Assembly (NCBI GenBank): GCA_017648235.1
Contig: JAGCIZ010000184.1
Location: forward strand, 1-5,205
DNA: 5,205 bases
Direction of reading: 5' to 3'
From: Paludibacteraceae bacterium
Lineage (GTDB): Bacteria > Bacteroidota > Bacteroidia > Bacteroidales > Paludibacteraceae
This document shows positions 1-5,205 of this stretch, piece after piece. Position 1 is the first letter of the stretch, and the number at the start of each line of letters is the position of its first letter. Under the pieces are notes generated by a model. It ran no database searches and was not told where the DNA came from. It saw only the letters and a program-made list of their open reading frames with translations. The translations under genes were made by a program, and so were the position numbers.

Positions 1-203
1 AGAATCAGCATATCTGACTCTTGAGCAACTTCTTTATTAGAAGTAGAAACATTTATTCCCGTAAACTTTTGCTTCAGTTTTTGCAAACGCTCATCAGCTA
101 AATCACTAACATACAAATCTGTATTAGATATAGATGCACATTGAGCAAAGCCCTCTATAATTGAGCCACCAATATTTCCTGCTCCAATAATTCCTATTTT
201 CAT
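1..203 (-). CDS. proC: Pyrroline-5-carboxylate reductase, N-terminal part (runs off left edge)
   Basis: Only the first 67 codons are in the window. The protein begins MKIGIIGAGNIGGSIIEGFA, a Rossmann-fold dinucleotide-binding start with the glycine motif GAGNIG at residues 7-12. The wording GAGNIGGSI followed by a helix is typical of ProC. The second beta strand and its end (LYVSDLADERL, about residues 30-40) also fit this family, in which NADPH is the usual cofactor. ProC catalyses the last step of proline synthesis, reducing 1-pyrroline-5-carboxylate to proline in the cytoplasm. The ATG at 203-201 is chosen because it places the first beta strand right at the N-terminus; the leader is A-rich with no Shine-Dalgarno sequence. 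A -7 promoter box lies about 25 bp upstream. Another F420- or NADP-dependent oxidoreductase with the same fold is possible, because the catalytic C-terminal domain is not visible. Confidence 0.8.
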   Translation of the reverse strand, partial: MKIGIIGAGNIGGSIIEGFAQCASISNTDLYVSDLADERLQKLKQKFTGINVSTSNKEVAQESDMLI

Positions 204-228
204 TGTCGTAATAATTTTTTTCTAAGAG

Positions 229-236
229 CAAAGGTA
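229..236 (-). promoter_or_regulatory. Bacteroidetes-type -7 promoter box for proC
   Basis: The minus strand reads TACCTTTG, an exact match to the Bacteroidetes -7 consensus TAnnTTTG. It lies about 25 bp upstream of the proC ATG, giving a short predicted leader of roughly 20 nt. It abuts the terminator hairpin of the preceding gene, so the region where a -33 element should sit is the terminator stem. No good -33 (TTG-type) element is seen there, which lowers confidence. Confidence 0.5.
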
Positions 237-275
237 AAAAAAAAGAATGACCTTAAAAAAAGTCATTCTTTTTTT
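236..275 (-). terminator. Intrinsic terminator after the 164-residue membrane protein gene
   Basis: A perfect 14-bp inverted repeat pairs 238-251 with 262-275 around a 10-nt loop. It has a GAATGAC/GTCATTC core and A/T-rich outer arms. Read on the minus strand, the stem ends in a run of U formed by the A tract at 236-244. It begins about 29 nt after the stop codon at 305-307. The symmetric A/T flanks mean it could also stop transcripts arriving on the plus strand. Confidence 0.85.
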
Positions 276-304
276 GTTTCCTGATGGGGTTACAGTAAAA
301 CTAA

Positions 305-799
305 TTATTTTAATTTCTTTTCCGCCACGGCTACGATTTGGGAAAATCCAATAATAAGAGGATACCATAGTACACAATATATCAATGCAAGTACGATGGA
401 TACCCAACCATACTCATTGATTAAAAGTAAACCAACTATAATACTAATAAATAAAAATATATTAGCAATAAGACTTATTGTATTAGACCAAGTCTTTTTT
501 ATTTTTGAAGTGCCATTTATCTCTTCTTGTTTCTCAATAGAAACGTATTTTAATAATTCCTGGTATTCTTCATCAGTAACTTCAATTGGTGCATATTCTT
601 CCTTTATTTTGAAATGTTTTCCTTCCTCCTTATCCCATTTGCAGTCAGGACCATCATAATCACAATATTCAATTACTTCTATTTTTTTAGTTTCATCAAC
701 AAGTCCTATAGAAATAAGAAATGCTTCTTTTTGTCTTAATTCTTCTTCTTTTTGTTCCTTTTTCATCTTATTGATGAACTCTTCTACTTTTGCATTCAT
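305..799 (-). CDS. Hypothetical protein with coiled N-terminus and two membrane helices
   Basis: I do not recognise this 164-residue protein. Residues 1-30 are highly charged and probably helical (VEEFINKMKKEQKEEELRQK). Residues 40-90 form an acidic soluble segment with two cysteines in CDYDGPDC (46-53) and a VTDEEYQELLKY helix (74-85). Two hydrophobic helices follow at about 107-127 and 131-152, then a lysine-rich tail (EKKLK). The layout suggests a small inner-membrane protein with its N-terminal domain in the cytoplasm. The ATG at 799-797 is preferred. The longer frame to 859 would need a TTG start inside the U tract of the RNA upstream. No Shine-Dalgarno sequence is visible; the leader is A/T-rich. 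The gene has its own terminator downstream and no convincing promoter upstream, so it may be fed by read-through from the RNA element. It is noticeably more AT-rich than guaA. No function is assigned. Confidence 0.75.
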   Translation of the reverse strand: MNAKVEEFINKMKKEQKEEELRQKEAFLISIGLVDETKKIEVIEYCDYDGPDCKWDKEEGKHFKIKEEYAPIEVTDEEYQELLKYVSIEKQEEINGTSKIKKTWSNTISLIANIFLFISIIVGLLLINEYGWVSIVLALIYCVLWYPLIIGFSQIVAVAEKKLK

Positions 800-857
800 G
801 TTTTTAAAATTTATTATAGTTATTGTGCAATATTGCCTTTCTAATTGCCACACCCAC

Positions 858-1046
858 AAAAAAAAGTGCAGACTTTCACCAACGCTCTCGGGCTCACCAC
901 AAGCCGAATATACAATGGTTCAGTTTGCACCAATAGGCACAAACCCAACTGTATATTCTTTTGCTCATTTCTATTTCGAGGTGGTGATTCGAGAGCGATT
1001 GAGCAATTTATTTCAAAAATGTCTTACGCCAGGTCTAAACCCAACG
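858..1046 (-). ncRNA. Candidate structured small RNA, 6S-like (Bacteroidales-1 type)
   Basis: This stretch between guaA and the 164-residue gene lacks a credible reading frame but is rich in nested inverted repeats. On the minus strand a -7 box ends at 1052, predicting a 5' end near 1046. A closing stem pairs 1033-1040 with 866-873 (seven of eight positions, including one wobble) and is followed directly by eight U (865-858). Inside, CGCTCTCG at 990-997 pairs with CGAGAGCG at 883-890, and CACCAC at 981-986 with GTGGTG at 895-900. A further 9-bp arm pairs 950-958 with 906-914, and an apical hairpin with short internal loops ends in a four-base loop at 932-935. An unpaired bubble of about 22 against 5 nt (959-980, 901-905) interrupts the rod. 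The length of about 189 nt and the rod with a bubble resemble 6S RNA, which binds RNA polymerase. That identity is inference; the secondary structure is read from the sequence. It could instead be a long structured leader of the next gene. Confidence 0.6.
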
Positions 1047-1051
1047 TTTTG

Positions 1052-1059
1052 CAAATATA
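1052..1059 (-). promoter_or_regulatory. Bacteroidetes-type -7 promoter box for the small RNA
   Basis: The minus strand reads TATATTTG, an exact match to TAnnTTTG. It lies directly behind the guaA terminator U tract and predicts a transcript start around 1046, just before the structured region. A -33 element at the usual 19-21 bp spacing is not evident. The nearest TTG is about 14 bp away and is part of the guaA terminator hairpin. Confidence 0.5.
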
Positions 1060-1087
1060 AAAAAACCTCAACACAAGTTGAGGTTTT
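1059..1087 (-). terminator. Intrinsic terminator of guaA
   Basis: A perfect 11-bp stem pairs 1062-1072 with 1077-1087 around a four-base loop, with a CCTCAAC/GTTGAGG core. On the minus strand it ends in a U run produced by the A tract at 1059-1065. It lies 15 nt beyond the guaA stop codon, as expected for the end of that transcript. Confidence 0.92.
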
Positions 1088-1102
1088 AATTTTCTTTTTT
1101 GC

Positions 1103-2410
1103 TTATTCCCACTCGATTGTTGCCGATGGTTTTGGCGACATATCGTAGCATACGCGGTTGATGTTGGGCACTTCTTTGAGAATACGATCTGTAATTTTTT
1201 TCAACACTGCCCAATCGATTTCTTCGATAGTTGCAGTCATTGCATCAACAGTATTCACCGCACGAATAATTACAGGCCAATCGTAAGAACGAGCATTGTT
1301 GCGAACGCCAACGCTTTTGAAATCTGGAACAATGGTAAAATATTGCCAAACAGTTTTATCGAGACCTACTACTGCAAATTCTTCGCGAAGAATCGCATCC
1401 GACTCACGAACTGCTTCGAGACGATCGCGAGTAATTGCTCCAAGACAACGAACACCAAGTCCTGGTCCTGGGAATGGTTGACGATAAACCATTTCGTAAG
1501 GCAAACCAAGTTCAACGCCACAAGCACGAACCTCGTCTTTGAAAAGTTGTTTCAATGGCTCTACAAGTTCAAACTGCATATCTTCTGGCAAACCACCTAC
1601 GTTATGGTGCGATTTTACCATTTTAGCAGTTTTGGTTCCACTTTCTACAATGTCTGGATAGATAGTTCCTTGCCCAAGGAAGTCAATACCTTCGAGTTTA
1701 CGAGCCTCTTCTTCAAACACACGAATAAACTCTCCACCGATAATTTTACGTTTTTCTTCAGGATCTTCAACTCCTTCAAGTTTTCCTAAGAAACGTTCTG
1801 TAGCATCTACATAAACAAGGTTAGCACAAAGTTGATTACGGAACACTTCTACTACGTTTTCCGACTCGCCTTTGCGCATCAAACCATGATTAACATGCAC
1901 ACACACAAGATTTTCTCCAAGAGCCTTGAGCAGAAGAGCTGCCACTACAGAACTATCAACCCCTCCAGAAAGTGCAAGCAAAACTTTTTTATCGCCCACT
2001 TGCTGACGGATAAGTTCCACTTGGTCTGCAACAAAGTTTTTCATATTCCAGTTTGCTTCTGCTTTACAAACGTCAAAAACAAATGATTTCAAAGCATCTT
2101 TTATTGCCTCAACATCGTCGGTGAATTGAGCAAGTTTTGTTTCGCACAACGCTTTGTCGTGTCCCGCTGCAATTACAGGTAGTCCCAAATCATAAATCTC
2201 AGGATTCACATCGATGGCTACTCCATCAATGACATTATTTGGTCCACCATTGATGATAACTCCTTTTACATTTGGCAATGCAGCAAGTTCATTCGCTGTA
2301 ATGTCATGAGGATAAATTTCGCTATAAACTCCCAAAGCACGAATTGCACGTGCCACCACTGTATTTTCGTGACTTCCTAAATCTAGGATTACAATCATAT
2401 CTTGTTTCAT
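1103..2410 (-). CDS. guaA: GMP synthase with a shortened, active-site-less glutaminase domain
   Basis: GMP synthase converts XMP to GMP using ATP and ammonia in the cytoplasm. The synthetase half is complete: the PP-loop LALSGGVDSS (145-154), the lid segment with KSHHNVGGLP (266-275), FPGPGLGVRCLG (313-324) and the dimerisation domain ending SPKPSATIEWE, the usual GuaA C-terminus. The N-terminal half is abnormal. It starts like a class I amidotransferase (MIVILDLGSHENTVVARAIR, then GVIINGGPNNV at 50-60). Where the nucleophile loop GxCxG is expected there is PVIAAGHDKALCE (78-90), and then the protein jumps to the domain-end helix SFVFDVC (109-115). The HPE catalytic pair and about 80 residues are absent, giving 435 residues against about 510-525 normally. 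The frame is continuous, so this is not a frameshift. The protein presumably uses free ammonia or a separate glutaminase; none is seen here. The ATG at 2410 is used; Met5 is an alternative. Confidence 0.93.
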   Translation of the reverse strand: MKQDMIVILDLGSHENTVVARAIRALGVYSEIYPHDITANELAALPNVKGVIINGGPNNVIDGVAIDVNPEIYDLGLPVIAAGHDKALCETKLAQFTDDVEAIKDALKSFVFDVCKAEANWNMKNFVADQVELIRQQVGDKKVLLALSGGVDSSVVAALLLKALGENLVCVHVNHGLMRKGESENVVEVFRNQLCANLVYVDATERFLGKLEGVEDPEEKRKIIGGEFIRVFEEEARKLEGIDFLGQGTIYPDIVESGTKTAKMVKSHHNVGGLPEDMQFELVEPLKQLFKDEVRACGVELGLPYEMVYRQPFPGPGLGVRCLGAITRDRLEAVRESDAILREEFAVVGLDKTVWQYFTIVPDFKSVGVRNNARSYDWPVIIRAVNTVDAMTATIEEIDWAVLKKITDRILKEVPNINRVCYDMSPKPSATIEWE

Positions 2411-2458
2411 TGTTGTATGATGTTAAATTATTTATACTAAACAAATTAAGAACGGATG

Positions 2459-2487
2459 AATTTTGCTTACTCCGACGGAGCAAAATT
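2459..2487 (-). repeat. Palindrome overlapping the guaA promoter box
   Basis: The arms AATTTTGC (2459-2466) and GCAAAATT (2480-2487) form a perfect 8-bp inverted repeat. Between them a second small repeat, CTCC/GGAG (2470-2473, 2477-2480), has a three-base loop. One arm lies inside the -7 box. There is no U tract, so it is not a standard terminator for the upstream operon. It could be a protein-binding operator or a hairpin in read-through RNA. Confidence 0.45.
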
Positions 2488-2488
2488 A
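2481..2488 (-). promoter_or_regulatory. Bacteroidetes-type -7 promoter box for guaA
   Basis: The minus strand reads TAATTTTG, an exact match to TAnnTTTG, about 70 bp upstream of the guaA ATG. It predicts a transcript start near 2476 and a leader of about 65 nt. The sequence 20 bp further upstream (CATT) is a poor -33 element. guaA could also receive read-through from the glycosyltransferase operon, since no clear terminator separates them. Confidence 0.45.
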
Positions 2489-2506
2489 TAAAATAGCAGT
2501 TGTTTT

Positions 2507-2932
2507 TTAATGAAACAATATGTACTTTTTTGCAAAAAAATTCCAAAGGGTAACAACAACTGTTGCTGCAAGATTTGAAACAAAATCAAATTGCAAACCA
2601 ACTATTTCTCTAAAGAACCATACAAGAACATTCATCAGAAGCAACCCGATAATTCCGATTAAAACGAAAATAAGGAATTCTTTGCGTCGGTTTTCTAACC
2701 TACGTTTGTCAAATATCCAAAAAATACTGAGCAAATACGTAACTACTAACCCAACAATAAAACCTACACTCGTGGAAACAAAAACATTCAATTCACGGCC
2801 ATAACGTAGCAAAGCAAATAAAGCTTTATCTATCAAAAAAGCTATTCCTCCAGAAAAGAAATAGCGAAAAAGTTGAACAAAAAATTTATTTGTTTTTCCT
2901 ACGAACCAATTAGTCAAGGTATTTCCAGCCAT
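2507..2932 (-). CDS. GtrA-family membrane protein (putative polyprenyl-phosphate-sugar flippase)
   Basis: This 141-residue protein has four hydrophobic helices at about residues 22-42, 49-73, 86-108 and 114-137, the layout and length of the GtrA family. The first helix has the family look (FRYFFSGGIAFLIDKALF, 22-39), and the end WNFFAKKYILFH matches the usual GtrA finish of Asn-Phe, basic residues, aromatic and Phe. Members sit in the inner membrane and are thought to help move polyprenyl-phosphate-linked sugars to the periplasmic side. The ATG at 2932-2930 lies 23 nt inside the 3' end of the GT-C gene, implying translational coupling. It is the last gene of the three-gene glycosyltransferase operon. 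The leader AAAGAAA before ATG is typical A-rich. The family call is firm; the sugar carried is unknown. Confidence 0.9.
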   Translation of the reverse strand: MAGNTLTNWFVGKTNKFFVQLFRYFFSGGIAFLIDKALFALLRYGRELNVFVSTSVGFIVGLVVTYLLSIFWIFDKRRLENRRKEFLIFVLIGIIGLLLMNVLVWFFREIVGLQFDFVSNLAATVVVTLWNFFAKKYILFH

Positions 2933-4487
2933 TTTCTTTGATTTTTTTTATCGCTCTTCCTCGATCAAAACTTAATAAGAAAGTATCAGGATTTCTTCGT
3001 TGATAAACTACCGAAAATAATTCTGCATGATCCACAATTGCCGGATACAGGTAACGAGCAGTTGAGGAAAATCCCAGTTGCTCTAGAACAACATAATCCA
3101 CTTTCTTTTTTACCAAATCAGCAATCAATTCGTAAGTATTTTGAGTGTATTTGTAATTGACGGCATATACATTAGGAGCATAAAATGCAAATAAATCTGG
3201 CTTTCGGCAACATACAACCGTTGCTCTAAAATTGTCATCATTAACTTTTTCGGCTACAGAAAAATAATTTTTATAAGCAGGAGGATATGGCATTTTGGCG
3301 ATTTCAGCCTGCACTTTGAGCGGAGCTGACATTTTGAAAATGATTAGCAGAAAAGCGATAGGAGCATATCTTAGCCAAGAATCTTGCTTAAATACATACT
3401 TTGCCAAAAGTTCTAACAAGGAATAAATTCCAACATAGAAGCAAATGAAAATTACAGGAAGAACTGGCACTACGTAACGAATTCCATTTCCCCCATGCCA
3501 AAGCATAAAGAGTCCAATGTTAGCAATAAGAAACGAAAGCAGATACCAACGCAACGATTTTAGCCTCCAAGCACCATAAAAAACCACTGCCAATAGAAAG
3601 AATCCAACAAGAATTGCCATTACGGAGGAAGTTGTTCCGTAATCGATTTGTAGGAAAGGGAACAAGCCTTCTTTAAAACCTTTGATAACTGTTTCGTCAA
3701 AATTCTTTAGCATTTTCTCCCACATTTCTCCTACCGAAGAAATAGTTCCTTCCTCTGGTCGCCAAGGATTAACAGTCATTATTGTGCCAAAGTAGCGCGA
3801 CTCAATGCCATAAATATAATTGCGTATGCTCCAAGGCAAAAATAGCAAAACAACTCCACCTACTGCCGCCAATGTTGCTTTCCATTCCTTACGGAACAAA
3901 AAGAAAATAATCAGCGCAAACACGCACGAAGCCCCAACAGTTCGGATATAATAAGATGCCACTGCCGACATAACTGCGCAATAGAACCACGGAGATTTCC
4001 AAAATTTTTGTCCCTTTTTATCATACTTAAAGAGTGCAAACAAGCACAAAATAGTAAAGAAAAGATAAGACATTTCACTCATTACAATATTTGAGAAATG
4101 CTGTAAGTGAGGAGAAAATATAGGAATAAAAGCAACTGTAAATCCAAGAATACGATTTTGTGTCAGTTTGCAAACAGCATAACCAAGCAATAACAATGAA
4201 ACTAGTAGAAACAACCCATTCAAAACCTTAAAAAATACCAAGCTTTGTATGCCTAATAACATAAAAATCGACAAGATAAAGGAATATCCCGGAGGAAAAT
4301 GACTCGCAGGAGTGAATATTCCTGAGGAAAGCTGAAAATAACCAAATCCATCAGCAATGTTACGAGCGAGCATAATGTACTGCGCATTGTCGCCATTCAA
4401 ATCCAGCTTCGAATCAAAAGCATAACTATATACAACAAAGAAAACTGCTGTAAAAACAGTTATTCCTATTAAAAGATATTTTTTCAT
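2910..4487 (-). CDS. GT-C family membrane glycosyltransferase (PMT/ArnT-like)
   Basis: This 525-residue protein starts with a signal-anchor-like helix (residues 2-22), then DLNGDNAQYIMLAR (29-42). The acidic site just after helix 1 followed by Tyr and Ala-Arg is characteristic of GT-C enzymes that use polyprenyl-phosphate sugars. FPPGYSF (64-70) and MSEMSYLFF (136-144) are further family marks. About ten to twelve hydrophobic segments extend to about residue 387. The last 135 residues are a mostly soluble, presumably periplasmic domain. The likely role is to transfer a sugar from a lipid carrier to a lipid, glycan or protein acceptor outside the inner membrane; the acceptor cannot be told. 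The ATG at 4487-4485 is chosen because it overlaps the upstream stop as ATGA and puts the first helix at the N-terminus. A GTG at 4520 would add only 11 residues. It lies between a GT2 gene and a GtrA gene, which supports a lipid-linked sugar pathway. Confidence 0.88.
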   Translation of the reverse strand: MKKYLLIGITVFTAVFFVVYSYAFDSKLDLNGDNAQYIMLARNIADGFGYFQLSSGIFTPASHFPPGYSFILSIFMLLGIQSLVFFKVLNGLFLLVSLLLLGYAVCKLTQNRILGFTVAFIPIFSPHLQHFSNIVMSEMSYLFFTILCLFALFKYDKKGQKFWKSPWFYCAVMSAVASYYIRTVGASCVFALIIFFLFRKEWKATLAAVGGVVLLFLPWSIRNYIYGIESRYFGTIMTVNPWRPEEGTISSVGEMWEKMLKNFDETVIKGFKEGLFPFLQIDYGTTSSVMAILVGFFLLAVVFYGAWRLKSLRWYLLSFLIANIGLFMLWHGGNGIRYVVPVLPVIFICFYVGIYSLLELLAKYVFKQDSWLRYAPIAFLLIIFKMSAPLKVQAEIAKMPYPPAYKNYFSVAEKVNDDNFRATVVCCRKPDLFAFYAPNVYAVNYKYTQNTYELIADLVKKKVDYVVLEQLGFSSTARYLYPAIVDHAELFSVVYQRRNPDTFLLSFDRGRAIKKIKENGWKYLD

Positions 4488-5205
4488 TTTGCAAATAAGT
4501 TTGATTTCATTAATCTCCACTTACAAAGTCTATAAACAATTGACACCCAAATTACTCCTAATCCATAAATACTGCTTCGGCGGAAATTGATTGATGAGGC
4601 TTCATCAAAATATTTTGTTGGACAAGTTACTTCCCCAATTTCATAGCCTTTGTAGAAGATTTGAGCCAACATTTCATTGTCAAAAATAAAATCGTCTGAT
4701 GCAATGTTGTAATTGATATTTCGCAAAACCTCAGCCGAAAATGCACGATAACCTGTGTGATATTCCGAAAGCTTCTGATTAAGCAAAATGTTTTGTCCAA
4801 AAGTTAAACAGCGATTTGCAATGTATTTTACAATTGGCATTCCTCCTTTCAAAGCTCCTTTTCCCAAAATACGAGAAGCCAAACATACTGGATATACATC
4901 ATTGGCTATCATATACGCCATCGAATGAACCAACTTTGGCGTATATTGGTAATCTGGGTGAACCATTATCACAATATCCGCACCTATTTCAAGAGCACGA
5001 TTGTAACAAGTTTTCTGATTACCGCCATAACCTTTATTTCTCTCGTGAACAAGAACTTCTTTTATTCCCAAGGATTTAGCTTTTTCTACAGTGTTGTCTT
5101 TACTGCAATCGTCAGTGAGAATAACCTCGTCAACTATGTCCATTGGTAGTTCTTCGTAGGTCTGCTCGAGTGTTTTTTCGGCATTATATGCCGGCATTAC
5201 CACAA
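4484..5205 (-). CDS. GT2 glycosyltransferase, DPM1-like, N-terminus outside the window
   Basis: The visible 239 residues start within the first beta strand of a GT-A fold (VMPAYNAEKTLEQ). The acidic motif LTDDCSKDNT (29-38) follows, then NKGYGGNQKTCYNRAL (56-71) and the metal/acceptor region MVHPDYQYTP (80-89). HTGYRAF (149-155) and DDFIFDNEML (170-179) follow, then a conserved end with FDEASSINFRRSSIYGLG (199-216). This order is that of family 2 enzymes related to dolichyl-phosphate mannose synthase, which load a sugar from a nucleotide donor onto polyprenyl phosphate at the cytoplasmic face. One hydrophobic stretch near 212-226 is the only membrane-like part. Only a few residues seem to be missing, because GTG at 5203 lies inside the strand and the real start must be beyond the edge. 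The stop overlaps the GT-C start by ATGA. Donor sugar is not determinable. Confidence 0.9.
   Translation of the reverse strand, partial: VVMPAYNAEKTLEQTYEELPMDIVDEVILTDDCSKDNTVEKAKSLGIKEVLVHERNKGYGGNQKTCYNRALEIGADIVIMVHPDYQYTPKLVHSMAYMIANDVYPVCLASRILGKGALKGGMPIVKYIANRCLTFGQNILLNQKLSEYHTGYRAFSAEVLRNINYNIASDDFIFDNEMLAQIFYKGYEIGEVTCPTKYFDEASSINFRRSSIYGLGVIWVSIVYRLCKWRLMKSNLFAK

Noticed and set aside
800..830. Possible -7 box (TAAATTTT) just upstream of the 164-residue gene
   Set aside because: It matches the consensus imperfectly, has no -33 partner, and would put the transcript start almost on the ATG.
800..859. N-terminal extension of the 164-residue protein to a TTG at 859
   Set aside because: The added residues would be encoded in the U tract and leader, and the internal ATG at 799 begins a sensible charged helix.
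883..997. Inverted repeats as the ends of a mobile element or MITE
   Set aside because: The repeats are nested around a hairpin, no target duplication is seen, and a promoter box and U tract frame them. A structured RNA fits better.
771..1148. Plus-strand open frames of 125 and 71 codons across the guaA downstream gap
   Set aside because: They run through two inverted-repeat regions and into the guaA 3' end, with no family-like sequence. The region is better explained as a structured RNA on the other strand.
1343..1789. Plus-strand open frames inside guaA, and others inside the glycosyltransferase genes
   Set aside because: They are antisense shadows of strongly conserved coding sequence and show no protein-like features of their own.
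4488..4520. Longer start (GTG) for the GT-C gene
   Set aside because: It adds 11 residues inside the GT2 coding region. The ATG with ATGA overlap is the simpler coupled start.
5201..5203. GTG at 5203 as the true start of the GT2 gene
   Set aside because: It falls inside the first beta strand (VVMPAYN). Family members have several residues before it, so the gene continues past the edge.
1..5205. tRNA genes, CRISPR arrays, insertion sequences, phage genes
   Set aside because: I found no cloverleaf-like sequence, spaced repeats, transposase fragments or phage-like proteins on either strand.

Overview
The window looks like a chromosomal segment of a Bacteroidetes (probably Bacteroidales) bacterium. 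It is AT-rich. Start codons are preceded by A-rich leaders without clear Shine-Dalgarno sequences. Three intergenic spots carry exact matches to the Bacteroidetes -7 promoter box TAnnTTTG, each just upstream of a gene or RNA. The -33 halves are poor, so the promoter calls rest mainly on the -7 boxes and their positions. Species cannot be determined from the sequence alone.

Everything identified lies on the minus strand, so transcription runs from right to left. From the right edge: (1) a GT2 glycosyltransferase of the dolichyl-phosphate mannose synthase type, with its N-terminus outside the window; (2) a multi-pass GT-C membrane glycosyltransferase whose start overlaps the GT2 stop (ATGA); (3) a GtrA-family four-helix membrane protein overlapping the GT-C gene by 23 nt. 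These three form a tight operon. A likely division of labour is that the GT2 charges a polyprenyl phosphate with a sugar, the GtrA protein helps move it across the inner membrane, and the GT-C enzyme transfers the sugar to an acceptor on the periplasmic side.

After a 97-bp gap with a -7 box and a palindrome comes guaA (GMP synthase). It keeps a complete ATP-pyrophosphatase and dimerisation half, but its glutaminase domain is shortened to about 120 residues and lacks the Cys-His-Glu active site. A clear intrinsic terminator follows.

The 260-bp gap after guaA is not empty. Directly behind the guaA terminator is a -7 box, then about 190 nt of strongly self-complementary sequence ending in a closing stem and eight U. 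This is best read as a structured small RNA, and its layout recalls 6S RNA (the Bacteroidales-1 motif class). It is followed by a gene for an unrecognised 164-residue protein with two membrane helices and its own terminator. The left edge holds the start of proC (pyrroline-5-carboxylate reductase), with a -7 box abutting that terminator.

The two most interesting items are the candidate 6S-like RNA at about 858-1046 and the GMP synthase with a relic glutaminase domain at 1103-2410.
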